A DNA stretch of 64,000 nucleotides from Micromonospora cremea (GCF_900143515.1 NZ_FSQT01000001.1:744001-808000); one strand, 5' to 3'; shown: positions 17,083 to 26,703, counted from the first letter of the stretch. The notes: a model not told the origin generated them from the sequence alone. Numbers and translations are program-made.

Positions 17083-18593
17083 CCCGCACCGCGCTCGCCA
17101 CGTCCTTCGAGTCCTATGAGGTGTGGTTCCTTACCGGGAGCCAGGACCTGTACGGCGAGGAGACGCTCCGCCAGGTCGCCGAGCAGTCCCGCGTGATCGC
17201 CGACGAGCTCGGCGCCGGCGTGCCGGTCCGCGTCGTTTGGAAGCCCGTCCTCACCAGCTCCGACGCCATCCGGCGCCTTGCTCTCGAGGCGAACGCGGCG
17301 GACGGTGTCATCGGCGTCGTGGTGTGGATGCACACGTTCAGCCCCGCCAAGATGTGGATCGCTGGACTTGACGCGCTGCAGAAGCCGATCCTGCACATGC
17401 ACACGCAGGCGAACGTCGAGCTGCCGTGGAGCGACATCGACTTCGACTTCATGAACCTGAACCAGGCCGCGCACGGCGATCGCGAATTCGGCTACATCCA
17501 GACGCGCCTCGGCGTGGCGCGCAAGACGGTCGTCGGCCACGTCTCGAACCCGCAGGTCGTCCGGCAGGTCGAGGACTGGCAGCGCGCGGCCGCGGGGTGG
17601 GCGGCGGTCCACAGCCTCAAGCTCGCCCGGTTCGGCGACAACATGCGCTACGTGGCCGTCACGGAGGGCGACAAGGTGGAGGCCGAGCTGCGCTTCGGCG
17701 TGCAGGTGAACACGTGGGGCGTCAACGAGCTGGCCGATGCTGTCGACGCGGCAGCCGACGCCGACATCGACGCCCTGGTCGCAGAGTACGAGCAGACGTA
17801 CGACGTCGTCCCCGAGCTGCGGGCCGGCGGCGAGCGGCACGCGTCGCTGCGCAACGGCGCCGCGATCGAGCTCGGCCTGCGTTCGTTCCTCGAGGAGGGC
17901 GGTTTCGGGGCGTTCACCACGAGCTTCGAGGACCTTGGCACGCTGAAGCAGCTACCGGGGCTCGCGGTGCAGCGCCTCATGGCCGAGGGCTACGGCTTCG
18001 GGGCGGAGGGCGACTGGAAGACCGCGATTCTCGTCCGCGTCGCGAACGTGATGGGCGCGGGTCTTCCCGGCGGCGCGAGTCTCATGGAGGACTACACGTA
18101 CGATCTCGTGCCCGGCTCGGAGCGCATCCTCGGCGCCCACATGCTTGAGGTCTCGCCGTCGCTCGCGACCACGAAGCCGCGCCTGGAGATCCACCCGCTG
18201 GGCATCGGCGGCAAGGAGGACCCGGTCCGCCTGGTCTTCACGGCGGCTCCCGGCCCCGCCCTCGTCGTCGCGATGAGCGACGTGCGCGACCGCTTCCGGC
18301 TCGTCGCGAACGTCGTCGAGAACGTTCAGGCTCCCGACCTGCCGAAGCTCCCGGTCGGCCGCGCCGTGTGGCGCCCCCAGCCCGACTTCGCGACCTCGGC
18401 AGCGTGCTGGCTCGCCGCCGGTGCCGCCCACCACACCGTCATGACGACTGCCGTGGGGATCGACGTGTTCCGTGACTTTGCCGAGATCGCGAAGACCGAG
18501 CTCGTCGTCATCGACGAGAAGACGACCGTCCGGGACTTCCAGCGAGAGCTCCGGTGGAACCAGGCCTACTACCGTCTGAGCCAGGGACTATGA
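17079..18593 (+). CDS. araA: L-arabinose isomerase
   Basis: 504 residues, standard length; interconverts L-arabinose and L-ribulose using a divalent metal. [17 protein letters not shown] at the start and the [11 protein letters not shown] stretch are diagnostic. Metal-site residues lie in [15 protein letters not shown] and in MEDYTYDL, with H in [15 protein letters not shown] 17079 overlaps the araD stop (ATGA). The order araB-araD-araA completes the pathway to xylulose 5-phosphate. Confidence 0.97.
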   Translation: MTRTALATSFESYEVWFLTGSQDLYGEETLRQVAEQSRVIADELGAGVPVRVVWKPVLTSSDAIRRLALEANAADGVIGVVVWMHTFSPAKMWIAGLDALQKPILHMHTQANVELPWSDIDFDFMNLNQAAHGDREFGYIQTRLGVARKTVVGHVSNPQVVRQVEDWQRAAAGWAAVHSLKLARFGDNMRYVAVTEGDKVEAELRFGVQVNTWGVNELADAVDAAADADIDALVAEYEQTYDVVPELRAGGERHASLRNGAAIELGLRSFLEEGGFGAFTTSFEDLGTLKQLPGLAVQRLMAEGYGFGAEGDWKTAILVRVANVMGAGLPGGASLMEDYTYDLVPGSERILGAHMLEVSPSLATTKPRLEIHPLGIGGKEDPVRLVFTAAPGPALVVAMSDVRDRFRLVANVVENVQAPDLPKLPVGRAVWRPQPDFATSAACWLAAGAAHHTVMTTAVGIDVFRDFAEIAKTELVVIDEKTTVRDFQRELRWNQAYYRLSQGL

Positions 18594-19537
18594 GCGGAGC
18601 CGCACCGCTTTCAGGCACGCAGCACACCATCCGTGCTGGCCACTACACCGCGACAATCGCCAGCGTCGGTGCCTCGCTGCGGGTGCTGCGGTTCCAAGCG
18701 CGTGACCTCGTGGTGCCCTTTGAGGCGGATCAGGTGCGGCCCGCTTATCGGGGTGCCACGCTGGCACCATGGCCCAACCGCGTGGTGGACGGCCGTTACA
18801 CGTTCGCCGGGCTGGAACAGATCCTCGCGCTGACGGAGCCATCCCGCGGTCACGCGCTCCATGGCCTTGCCGCGTGGCTCGACTTCAAACAAATCGAAAA
18901 GGGATCCGGCCACGTCGTGCTCGCCACCACGATCGAGGCACAGGCTGGCTATCCCTTCCAGGTCGGGCTCGAGACCACCTACGCCCTGAATGGCTCCGGA
19001 CTCACGCAGACGGTGCGCGCGACCAACCTCGGCGCGCAGACCGCTCCATTCGGCACCGGACCGCACCCCTACCTCGTCGCGGGACCGGGTTCCCTCGACG
19101 CCTGGACGCTGGAACTGCCGGCGGATCAGGTCTCCGCAGTGACCGCGGACCGCCTGATACCGGCAGGCATGCGCGCGGTGGACGAGGACGAACCCGCCCG
19201 CTTCGATTTCCGGGTCCCACGCCGTATCGCCGACGCGCGTATCGACCATGCCTTTACGGATCTGCGCGCCGATGCGAACGGGCGGTATGCCGTTCGCGTG
19301 ACCAACGACTCCGGTTCCGGTGTCCAAATGACATGGGATCACAGGTGCCGATGGGTGCAGGTCCACACCGCTGACCTGCCGGGAACAACCCACGATCGCG
19401 TCGGACTCGCGGTCGAACCCATGACTTGCCCGCCCGATGCCTTCAACTCTCACCAGGACCTCATCCTTCTCGATCCTGGCGAGTCCACGACTGTGTCATG
19501 GACGATTGCGGCGATCGAGTCGAGCGCGGACGAATAG
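18590..19537 (+). CDS. Aldose 1-epimerase family protein
   Basis: 315 residues. Galactose-mutarotase-like fold: [39 protein letters not shown] (active-site histidine), [11 protein letters not shown] (second histidine) and a C-terminal [12 protein letters not shown] in place of the more usual glutamate motif. It likely interconverts anomers of arabinose so the isomerase gets its preferred form (inferred from its place in the operon). ATG 18590 overlaps the araA stop. Confidence 0.9.
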   Translation: MSGAAPLSGTQHTIRAGHYTATIASVGASLRVLRFQARDLVVPFEADQVRPAYRGATLAPWPNRVVDGRYTFAGLEQILALTEPSRGHALHGLAAWLDFKQIEKGSGHVVLATTIEAQAGYPFQVGLETTYALNGSGLTQTVRATNLGAQTAPFGTGPHPYLVAGPGSLDAWTLELPADQVSAVTADRLIPAGMRAVDEDEPARFDFRVPRRIADARIDHAFTDLRADANGRYAVRVTNDSGSGVQMTWDHRCRWVQVHTADLPGTTHDRVGLAVEPMTCPPDAFNSHQDLILLDPGESTTVSWTIAAIESSADE

Positions 19538-19875
19538 GAGCGTCGGATGCCCGCACTACTTTGGAAAATTGATCTGTGGCACGAAGTGTCTGACAAAACG
19601 AACGGCTCCAGCACGGAGGTGGTGGTCGCGGTGGGTGATATATGCGAGCATAAATCCGCTGTCGACTCACCGCCTCGCCTGCCCGCCGGCTGATCGGTCC
19701 GACGGCGATCATCACCGCCGCCTTCGGCCTGAGCGATGTGTGCGAGGGATGGCTGGGGCGGCGGCGCGCGACGGGCTCAAGGTCGTCGTCCAGTGCGGGC
19801 AGTAGTGGTGAACGTGATGGAACGGTGGGAATCGAGCATGATGAGCCATAGACGGCACGGCTGGAAGCGATCGGA
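19538..19875 (+). other. Gap between the mutarotase and the regulator; one small frame
   Basis: A 48-codon frame at 19547-19693 (MPALLWKIDLWHEV...) follows AGGAG closely, but its residue make-up is unlike its neighbours and it may be chance or a truncated start. The rest shows no clear gene, and no copy of the LacI palindrome was seen in it. Confidence 0.35.
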
Positions 19876-20895
19876 GTGAGCGTGTCGAGCAACCGTCGGT
19901 TGCCGCTGATGAGTGATGTCGCGCGGCTGGCGGGCGTCTCCCACATGACCGTTTCCCGGGTTCTCAACAAGCCGGAGACGGTCCGGCCGGAGACTCGCGA
20001 GCGGGTCCAACTCGCTATCGAGCAGCTTGGCTACCGGCGCAACAGCGCCGCGCGCAGCCTGGTCACCCGCCGGTCCCAGACACTCGGCGTCGTCTGCTTC
20101 GATACCACGCTGTACGGGCCTGCCTCCACGCTCAGTGGCATCGAGCACGCGGCCGAGGACGCGGGGTACGCCGTCAGCGTCGCGATTTTGCGTCGTCCGA
20201 CGCCCGAGGCGGCGGCGCAGGCCGTGCAGCGCCTGGTCGACCAGTCCGTGGAGGGACTGGTCCTCATCGCCCCGCAGGCCTCCGCTGCGGTCGCGCTCAT
20301 CCGTGCTGTGCCGACGAACCTGCCCGTCGTCGCGGTGGAGAGTGCGCTTCCGCACGTCACCAGCGTCTCGGTAGACCAGGTGCTCGGCGCCCGCATGCTC
20401 ACCGACTACCTGCTATCGCTCGGCCACGAGACCGTGCACCACGTGCGTGGTCCGACCGACTGGAGCGAGGCGAACGGTCGTGTGGAGGGCTGGCTGGCCG
20501 CGCTGGAGGCACAGGGCCGGACGGCGCCGAAGGCGCTGCCCGGTGACTGGAGCGCAAAATCGGGTTACCTTGCTGGCCAGACGATAGCCAAGGCCGGCGT
20601 CGCCACCGCCGTGTTCGCAGCCAACGACTCAACGGCGTTGGGTGTGCTCCGGGCGCTGCACGAGGCCGGTGTCCGGGTGCCCGAGGACGTCAGCATCGTG
20701 GGCTTCGACGACATCCCGGAGGCCGCGTACATGACGCCCCCGTTGACCACCGTCAGTCAGCCGTTCCGCGAAGTCGGGCAACGCAGCCTCGAGATCCTGC
20801 TCGCCGAGATCGAGGGAGACGGCGAGAGCGGCAGCTCGACCGTCATCCCGCCAGACCTGGTGGTCCGGCAGAGCGCGCTCGGTCGCGCACCCTGA
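19876..20895 (+). CDS. LacI-family transcriptional regulator, probably of the arabinose locus
   Basis: 339 residues. N-terminal helix-turn-helix MSDVARLAGVSHMTVSRVLN with hinge GYRRNSAARSLVTRRS, then a sugar-binding domain (LGVVCFDTTLYGP, EGLVLIAPQA, VFAANDSTALGVL, ISIVGFDD-like VSIVGFDDIPEA). It should bind palindromes such as TGTTAGCGCTAACA and let go when a sugar binds. Start GTG 19876 has GGAAG eight bases before; GTG 19882 is an equal alternative with GGAG. It sits between the operon and GH43, and copies of the motif precede GH127, the transporter and GH43. Confidence 0.92.
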   Translation: MSVSSNRRLPLMSDVARLAGVSHMTVSRVLNKPETVRPETRERVQLAIEQLGYRRNSAARSLVTRRSQTLGVVCFDTTLYGPASTLSGIEHAAEDAGYAVSVAILRRPTPEAAAQAVQRLVDQSVEGLVLIAPQASAAVALIRAVPTNLPVVAVESALPHVTSVSVDQVLGARMLTDYLLSLGHETVHHVRGPTDWSEANGRVEGWLAALEAQGRTAPKALPGDWSAKSGYLAGQTIAKAGVATAVFAANDSTALGVLRALHEAGVRVPEDVSIVGFDDIPEAAYMTPPLTTVSQPFREVGQRSLEILLAEIEGDGESGSSTVIPPDLVVRQSALGRAP

Positions 20896-20964
20896 ACGCC
20901 GGCACTGTCGCGGCCGTGAAGAAGACCGATGGACCGCACACGACTGGCCTCACATGGCCCAGGG

Positions 20965-20978
20965 CGCGAGCGCTAACA
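20965..20978. promoter_or_regulatory. LacI-type operator, half-degenerate, site 4
   Basis: CGCGAGCGCTAACA keeps the AGCGCTAACA half of the motif. It lies 64 bp before site 5 and 190 bp before the GH43 start, like the paired sites 1 and 2. Confidence 0.45.
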
Positions 20979-21041
20979 GGGATGGCGTCAACCCCACGAC
21001 GACGAAATTTTGATGATTGACACAAGATGTTGACATTCATA

Positions 21042-21055
21042 TGTTAACGCTAACC
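21042..21055. promoter_or_regulatory. LacI-type operator, site 5, before GH43
   Basis: TGTTAACGCTAACC matches TGTTAGCGCTAACA at 12 of 14 positions and lies 113 bp before the GH43 ATG. Confidence 0.65.
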
Positions 21056-21167
21056 ATTGACCACCCGCCGCATCCTCCGCCTCAGCGGGGAAGGGTCGAC
21101 GTCAACACCCCTACACCCTGGCCACTGGCGGACGACCTGCGCGTCGCCCGACAGGAGAACGACGTCC

Positions 21168-23432
21168 ATGTTGCAATCGAGCTACCGCGCCGGCCCACGC
21201 CGCCGGCTCCTACGTCTCGCCATGCCCCTCGCCCTCGCCGGAATCGGCCTGAGTCTGGGCACCTCGGCGGCCCACGGGGAGGCGGTCCCCGCCGACGGCC
21301 TGATCGTGCACTACCCGATGGACCAGACAGCAGGTGGCACCGTTACCGACACGTCCGGGAACGGTCGGAATGCCGCCGTCAGTGGTGACATCACCTGGCG
21401 CGGCGCCGAGGGCCTGCAGCTCGGGGGTACCAACGGTCACGTCAAGCTGCCCGACAACCTGATGCGTGATCTTTCGCAGATCACGGTATCGCTCGACGTA
21501 CGGATCGCTGCCGACCAGGCCAGCCCCTACTTCATCTGGGGCTTGGGCAACAGCAGCAACGGGGCGGGCAACGGCTACCTATTTACCACCGGAAACGCCT
21601 ACCGCACCTCGATCGCGACCGGGAACTGGTCCACCGAGCAGACCGTGTCCGCCAACCACAACGTCGTTCGCGAGCAGTGGAAGACTCTCACCTACACCCT
21701 TGACGGCGGCGCCGCCGTGCTCTACGAGGACGGCGTGGAGGTAGCCCGCAAGACCGGGGTGACTATCACGCCCGGCGCAATCGGCGGCGGCACAACCACG
21801 GCAAATTACATCGGCCGCTCCCTCTACAGCGGCGACAAGTACGTCAAGGGCCAGGTCCGCGACTTCCGGCTCTACGACCACGCCCTGACCGCTGCCGAGG
21901 TGTTGGAACTCAACGCGGTCAGTGACCCCGAGCGCGTCGCCCGCGACATCGCCGCCCTCGACCTCGGCGACACCTCGGCCGTCACCGACAACCTCACCCT
22001 GCCCACCACGGGACCGAACGGTTCGCACATCACCTGGGCTTCCAGCGACGATGCCGTGGTCGCCCCCGACGGCACCGTCACCCGACCCGCCCCGGGCAAC
22101 GACGACTCCACCGTCGTTCTCACCGCCACCATCGCCTCTGGCGAGGTCCACCAGGACAAGCAGTTCACGGTCGTAGTACCGGCCGAACTGACGGCTCAGG
22201 AGAAGGTCACCGAAGCAGCTGACGCCCTGCGTGTGTGGAACGCCGACGACATCCGCGGCAACATCACGCTGCCCACTTCCGGGCTGCACGGCACCGCCAT
22301 CTCCTGGAAGACGACAGAGCCCGAGAGCGTCACGCCAACCGGCGAGGTCACGCGTCCCGCGTACGGCGCCCAGCCCGTAGCCGTCAAGCTCACCGCGACC
22401 GTGCGTCTCGGCAATGAGCAAACCAAGCGGCGCTTCGACCTCACGGTCCGGCCACTGCCGAAGCGGGAGCCGCTCAAGGGATACGCGTTCCCCTACTTCA
22501 CCGGCGAAGGCTCCGCCAACGGCGAGCAGATCTACCTCGCCGCCAGCCGCGGCAACGACCCTCTGCATTGGGACGAGCTCAACGGCGGACAGCCGATCCT
22601 TACCTCCACCTTCGGTGACAAGGGTGTCCGCGACCCCTTCATCATCCGCTCGCCCGAGGGCGACAAGTTCTACCTCATCGCCACCGACCTCAAAATCTTC
22701 GGCAATGGCAACTGGGACGCCGCCCAGCGCACCGGCAGCAAGTACATCGAGGTCTGGGAGTCCACCGACCTGGTCAACTGGTCCGAGCAGCGGCACGTCC
22801 GGGTATCGCCGGACACCGCGGGCAACACCTGGGCACCGGAGGCCTACTACGACGAGTCGATCGGCGCCTACGTCGTCTTCTGGGCATCCAAGCTCTACAG
22901 CCAGGACGACCCAAACCACACCGGCGGCACCTACAACCGGATGATGTACGCCACCACCCGCGACTTCCGCACCTTCTCTGAGCCCCAGGTGTGGGTCGAC
23001 CCCGGTTACTCGGTCATCGACTCCACGGTGATCAAGGAAGGCGACACCTTCTACCGGTTCACCAAGGACGAGCGGAACAACACCTCGACCACACCGTGCA
23101 GCAAGTTCATCACCGCGGAGAAGTCGACCGAGCTGCGAGACCTCGACTGGGACTTCGTCGCCGACTGCATCGGCAAGGGCGACGACGGCGAGCCCGGCAT
23201 CAACCAAGGTGAGGGGCCGACGATCTTCAAATCCAACACCGAGGACAAGTGGTACCTGTTCATCGACGAGTTCGGTGGCCGCGGCTACGTGCCGTTCGAA
23301 AGCACCGACCTCGACAGCGGCGAGTGGACGATGTCGACCAACTACCAGCTGCCCTCCCGCCCGCGGCACGGGACGGTCCTGCCGGTCACCCAGGCCGAGC
23401 TCGACCGGGTACGGGCGTTCCACCTGCGTTGA
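21168..23432 (+). CDS. Secreted GH43 family glycosidase with LamG and Ig-like domains
   Basis: 754 residues from ATG 21168, which has AGGAGA upstream. Signal peptide: RRRLLRLAMPLALAGIGLSLG. Next come a LamG domain (LIVHYPMDQTAGGTVTDTSGNGRNA... YDHALTAAEVLEL), two atrophied bacterial Ig-like domains (ITWASSDDAVVAPDGTV and ISWKTTEPESVTPTGEV), then a five-bladed GH43 domain. Catalytic carboxylates likely lie in KGVRDPFII, SVIDSTVI and NQGEGPTIF; WAPEAYYDE is also typical. By context it acts on arabinan or arabinoxylan side chains outside the cell. LacI-type operators precede it and a hairpin follows it. Confidence 0.92.
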   Translation: MLQSSYRAGPRRRLLRLAMPLALAGIGLSLGTSAAHGEAVPADGLIVHYPMDQTAGGTVTDTSGNGRNAAVSGDITWRGAEGLQLGGTNGHVKLPDNLMRDLSQITVSLDVRIAADQASPYFIWGLGNSSNGAGNGYLFTTGNAYRTSIATGNWSTEQTVSANHNVVREQWKTLTYTLDGGAAVLYEDGVEVARKTGVTITPGAIGGGTTTANYIGRSLYSGDKYVKGQVRDFRLYDHALTAAEVLELNAVSDPERVARDIAALDLGDTSAVTDNLTLPTTGPNGSHITWASSDDAVVAPDGTVTRPAPGNDDSTVVLTATIASGEVHQDKQFTVVVPAELTAQEKVTEAADALRVWNADDIRGNITLPTSGLHGTAISWKTTEPESVTPTGEVTRPAYGAQPVAVKLTATVRLGNEQTKRRFDLTVRPLPKREPLKGYAFPYFTGEGSANGEQIYLAASRGNDPLHWDELNGGQPILTSTFGDKGVRDPFIIRSPEGDKFYLIATDLKIFGNGNWDAAQRTGSKYIEVWESTDLVNWSEQRHVRVSPDTAGNTWAPEAYYDESIGAYVVFWASKLYSQDDPNHTGGTYNRMMYATTRDFRTFSEPQVWVDPGYSVIDSTVIKEGDTFYRFTKDERNNTSTTPCSKFITAEKSTELRDLDWDFVADCIGKGDDGEPGINQGEGPTIFKSNTEDKWYLFIDEFGGRGYVPFESTDLDSGEWTMSTNYQLPSRPRHGTVLPVTQAELDRVRAFHLR

Positions 23433-23474
23433 CGTCGACACCGGACGCAGGCTGATCGCGCAGTAGTCACTCGT

Positions 23475-23504
23475 GGGGCGGGCCGGACACCGTCGGGCCC
23501 GCCC
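23475..23504 (+). terminator. GC hairpin after GH43
   Basis: GGGGCGGGCC and GGGCCCGCCC form a stem about 45 bp after the stop; no U tract follows. Confidence 0.5.
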
Positions 23505-23539
23505 TGCCGGCACCGCACCGCGAGGCATGGATGGCTGGC

Positions 23540-23950
23540 GGACGCGAGCCGCGTCGTGTCGGCCGCACTCGAGGCACACCTACGATCAGCGTCGGCCCGG
23601 AAGCTACATGAGGCGTCGGACATCGCCCGGTATGCCTACGCCTTCTGGGATCTGCGCGGGCCAGAGCGCCCACATACTCCTGTGGGAACTGCTCGAGTCC
23701 CCGGAATGGACACTGGAAGACCTGCTCGCAACCCTCGTGCCAGTCGGGCAGACCAGCGACGGCAGACGAAGCTAACAGAACCTGGGCTATCTAAAGGCTG
23801 GAAACGTCGACGAGCTCCTTGGCCTTGAGCGGGTGCTCGCGGCGCTGCCCGAGACCGGTACGGAGGATGCGGACGAGTCCGATGTCTCGTTCGAGAACCC
23901 CAGGCGCCTTGCGCTGCGGGCGATGGAGCGCGTACGCGCCATTCCTGCGA
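23540..23950 (+). pseudogene. Broken gene of unknown function
   Basis: Three consecutive stretches in different plus frames look protein-like: VVSAALEAHLRSASARKLHE...YAYAFWDLRG, then LLWELLESPEWTLEDLLATLVP, then NVDELLGLERVLAALPETG...PRRLALRAMERVRAI. Stops and frame changes separate them. No family recognised. Confidence 0.3.
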
Positions 23951-23989
23951 CAAGTGGGACGCGAGGTGCCGCGGCGGCTCCGATGGCAG

Positions 23990-24571
23990 CTACGGGCGGG
24001 TGTCAACCGGGAGGGCAGCCGGTGGCGGTACGACGTCGCGCGGCAGTCGCGACGCGGGGCGGGTTCGGGCGCGCAGCAGGTGGTGCAGCACCACCAGGGG
24101 AGCCACGCCGGCCGGATACCAGGCCAGGTCGACGGGGTCGAACTGCACACCGAGCGCCAGTCTCGCTGCGAGGCTCTGGGCCGACAGTTCGGCCGGCACC
24201 CCGGTCAGCTGCGCGCACTCCACCACCCAGCAGAAGACGGTGGCGACCATCCCGGCCGGCACCGGCGCGGTTCGCGGTCGCAGGAACAGCACCCCGGCCC
24301 AGACCATCGACGCGTACAGCGCGGTGCCGGAGTATTGCCGCAGTGCCCCGTCGTCGACGACGCGGATCAGCAGTGCGAGGCCCAGGAACAGCAGCGCGGC
24401 CACCGGCATGAGCAGCCGCACCGTACGGGCCGTGATCGGCACTCTCGCGATGGTAGCCACCGCACCAACGTACGCGTCCAGTCCGCCGCGCCCTCGCCGA
24501 CCGTTGACGGGGTTCGCCGGTCTCGGCGGACCCCGGTCGCACCGTCGGCCGTCGACGACGATCGCCGTCAC
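23990..24571 (-). CDS. DUF2809 family membrane protein
   Basis: About 190 residues with several hydrophobic segments (LLMPVAALLFLGLALLIRV, YASMVWAGVLFLRP, VATVFCWVVECAQL). The C-terminal LALGVQFDPVDLAWYPAGV pattern matches DUF2809 (RLxLGxxFxxxDLxxY). Function unknown. The true start may be a GTG near 24460 or 24442, since the first 35 residues are not hydrophobic and no good ribosome site is seen at 24571. Confidence 0.7.
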   Translation of the reverse strand: MTAIVVDGRRCDRGPPRPANPVNGRRGRGGLDAYVGAVATIARVPITARTVRLLMPVAALLFLGLALLIRVVDDGALRQYSGTALYASMVWAGVLFLRPRTAPVPAGMVATVFCWVVECAQLTGVPAELSAQSLAARLALGVQFDPVDLAWYPAGVAPLVVLHHLLRARTRPASRLPRDVVPPPAALPVDTRP

Positions 24572-24634
24572 GATCGCCGGTCCGCGCCCTTAGCTCGACG
24601 CGCCCGAGGGCGCACAAAGCATCAGAGCAAGCCT

Positions 24635-25078
24635 TCAGGGTTTGCTTGAGCCGGTTGCCCGGAAATCGGGCACGTCCGGTTCTGAGATGAAACTGGACCT
24701 TGCGTGGGCAGGCGGCAGCACCCCGGCGGAGCCGGGGTGGGTTCTTGTCGCTGCTGAGGCGGTGGCGGTGAGCTGGACGTGGTAGCCGAGAGCTTCGAGG
24801 TTGTGGATCAGGCGGCGCTTCGCGGCCTCGGGGTGGTTGTGGCGGATGAAGTAATCGTGGCCGAGTTCGCGGTAGGGGGCCTGGTCGTGCAGGACGTGCC
24901 AGACGACCACGATGAGGGTATGGGCGGCTGCGATGGCAGCCTTGCCGCCACCGTTCTTGCCGAACCGGCGGTGGAGGCGGTGGAACTGGGCGCCGATGTA
25001 GCTGCGGGGCTTGCCTGCCGACCAGGCGCATTCGGTCAGGATGTCGCGCAGTCCTGCCATCGTCCGCCCGTGCCTCAT
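24635..25078 (-). pseudogene. IS110-family transposase, C-terminal fragment
   Basis: LRDILTECAWSAGKPRSYIGAQFHRLHRRFGKNGGGKAAIA and the following AAHTLIVVVWHVLHDQAPYRELG are the conserved C-terminal (IS116/IS110) part of an IS110 transposase. The N-terminal DEDD half is missing. The reading frame runs at its end through the intron-like hairpin at 24648-24682, so its last 30 or so residues are not native. Confidence 0.75.
24648..24682 (+). ncRNA. Group II intron domain V-like hairpin (remnant)
   Basis: GAGCCGG pairs with CCGGTTC at the base, TGCCCG pairs with CGGGCA above, with a GAAA-type loop and a two-base CG bulge on the 3' side. This is the layout of group II intron domain V, including the AGC triad. 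No reverse-transcriptase gene lies upstream on this strand, so only the 3' end would remain. Confidence 0.45.
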
Positions 25079-25098
25079 GCGTCAACAGTCTCCCGGGC

Positions 25099-25254
25099 CT
25101 ACAAACGGCTACGCAACAGAGCCACTCGCGGGCCGGGCGCGGGCTCCAGCGCCCAGCGCACCGCGGCCGGCGCGTAGTCCGGGCGATGCTCGGCGTATGC
25201 GACCGCCGCTGCGCCGAACGACGAGGCCTGAAGTAGCCGCGCGTCCTGTTCCAT
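25099..25254 (-). pseudogene. SAM-dependent methyltransferase, N-terminal fragment
   Basis: 51 codons from ATG 25254: FGAAAVAYAEHRPDYAPAAVRWALEPAPGPRV matches the start of class I methyltransferases (normally followed by LDLGAGTG). The match stops at PRV and runs into sequence next to the IS110 remnant, so the mobile element seems to have cut the gene. Confidence 0.65.
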
Positions 25255-25356
25255 GCGGTTACCCCATACCACCCCCGGGCGCCGACCAGCCGGCCCCGGC
25301 GACGGAGGGTGGCAGCTTCCGGCCGTACGCGGGCTCCCGGCGGACTTGAGCGCCGA

Positions 25357-25942
25357 TCACGGCCGGAACGCCGCCGCCAGGTGGTCGTCCACCGCCCGCA
25401 CGTGGGCCTCGAACCGGGTGGGCGGAACCCCGGCACAGGCTGCTGTATTGGAGGCTCACGGTGTACTGGCCGTAGCGGGCCTAGTAGACCTAGATCTTGC
25501 AGCCGGCCCGGTCGGTGCCGGCGCAGGAGACGGCGGACGCGGATGCGGACAGCGGCAGCCGGCAGTCGGCGATCACCGCTTCTCTGCCGAGCTGCCGCGC
25601 GATCTGCTCCGCCAGGTCGTCGGATCGGCGGCTCTGTTCCGCCTCCGCCGCGCTGCGGTGCCGGTCGACGCGTTGCGTGAGTTCCGGCTCCCGGCCCTGG
25701 GCCGACCACCGCCGGATCAGGTTCGGCACGGCGGTGGCCGGGTCGCTCCAGGTGCGTTCGACGCTCCCGCGGGCCGGATCGCCCACGACCCCGGCCGGCG
25801 GGTCGGTCAGGACCAGCCGGTCGAGGTCGAACACCGGCCGGTCGTCGGCCGGCTCGTCGTCGCGCGCGAGGAACCAGGCGGTGGCGGTGACAGCGAATAC
25901 CGCGGTCACCGCCACGATCACCCAGCGGGCGGTCCTGGTCAC
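25357..25942 (-). pseudogene. Membrane-anchored secreted protein with premature stops
   Basis: The intact part (GTG 25942 to TAG 25490, 150 residues) has one membrane segment (WVIVAVTAVFAVTATAWFL) then an acidic extracellular part ending AGTDRAGCKI. Beyond the TAG the same frame goes on V-Y-stop then ARYGQYTVSLQYSSLC, and after a frame change VPPTRFEAHVRAVDDHLAAAFRP and a TGA at 25357. These look like the lost C-terminus, so the gene carries two TAG codons and a frameshift. Family not recognised. Its start overlaps the stop of the gene before it (ATGA). Confidence 0.5.
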
Positions 25943-26124
25943 TTCCGGAGTTTCACCTGTACGGCGCCGGGTGTCAGGTACAGATCCAGCAACTTGGCCC
26001 GAATCGCGTAGTCGATGTCGTTCGAGCTCAATTCGTCCGGTGCGATCCGGTGGCTCAGATCGATGCCGATCTGCGTGGTGATGATGTCGCCCCCGTCGTT
26101 GGTGCCGGTTCCGGGCAGGCCCAT
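25939..26124 (-). CDS. Hypothetical protein, probably a C-terminal fragment
   Basis: 61 residues from ATG 26124; the frame is open upstream to 26187 without a start. GGDIITTQIGIDLSHRIAPDEL and YAIRAKLLDLYLTPGAVQVKLRK look like the end of a larger protein. The upstream part has been replaced by an integrase fragment. It overlaps the next gene by four bases, so the two once formed an operon. No family recognised. Confidence 0.45.
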   Translation of the reverse strand: MGLPGTGTNDGGDIITTQIGIDLSHRIAPDELSSNDIDYAIRAKLLDLYLTPGAVQVKLRK

Positions 26125-26184
26125 CGACGGGCCGTATTGTTGTGCCGTCCGCTGCGCGCCGATACCGCTGCCGTTGGTGCGCGC

Positions 26185-26481
26185 TTACGCCGCGCCGTCC
26201 TCGCTGGCATCGGTCGGTGCGGCTGGCTCTGTCTGCCGGGATGCTCGGCGCTTGGCGAGGACGTGGGCGGGGCCGCGGTCGAGGTTGTGCCGGTCGCGGT
26301 CGTAGCGGCGGGTGCGCGGGTCGGCGTGGCCCATCGCGTCCTGCACGTCCTCCAGTGGCACCCCCTCGGCGCGGGCCGAGGCGGCGAACGCGTGCCGCAG
26401 CGAGTGCGGTGACAGTCGGTCGGCCGACGGGATGCCCGCGGCCTTCGACAAGTCCAATAAGGGCGCCGGCATATTAGCCAT
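26185..26481 (-). pseudogene. Tyrosine recombinase (integrase), C-terminal fragment
   Basis: 98 codons with SPHSLRHAFAASA (the HxxR box), VQDAMGHADPRT and the nucleophile region RRYDRDRHNLDRGPAH, so the last part of the catalytic domain is present. The arm-binding and core-binding domains and the first catalytic arginine are missing. It marks a decayed integrative element; compare the tRNA-Ser-like fragment at 37809. Confidence 0.75.
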
Positions 26482-26644
26482 GAGTGGCGCTCACGGTAGC
26501 GCAACGCTGACGAATGTGACCATCACCAACTCGGCCACCCGGTAACATCGTGCGAGAACCAGGATCGGGCTTCGTGATACGGGCGGTTAGCCCTTTGCCA
26601 ATCGCTCGGACATGAACGCCTACCTGAGGTTTGGTGGTTGAACC

Positions 26645-26703
26645 GACCAGCCATGTGGCGTGTTCCCGGTCGGGTTCGACCGGGAACACGCTCCTGGCTG
26701 GTC
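26645..26703. repeat. Long imperfect palindrome
   Basis: CGTGTTCCCGGTC (26659-26671) is perfectly inverted at 26678-26690 around a six-base loop, and GACCAGCC/GGCTGGTC extend the arms outside. It lies in a gene-poor stretch between the integrase fragment and the methyltransferase. A plus frame through it (GHRDDYYRWVVRDDLAGRL..., ending 26840) may be a gene remnant. Confidence 0.6.

Noticed and set aside
21579..23579. Long frame opposite GH43
   Set aside because: Shadow of the GH43 gene with no domain or ribosome site.
24003..25709. Long Arg-rich minus frame across several small genes
   Set aside because: Out-of-phase reading over the DUF2809, IS110 and methyltransferase fragments, each of which is explained in its own frame.
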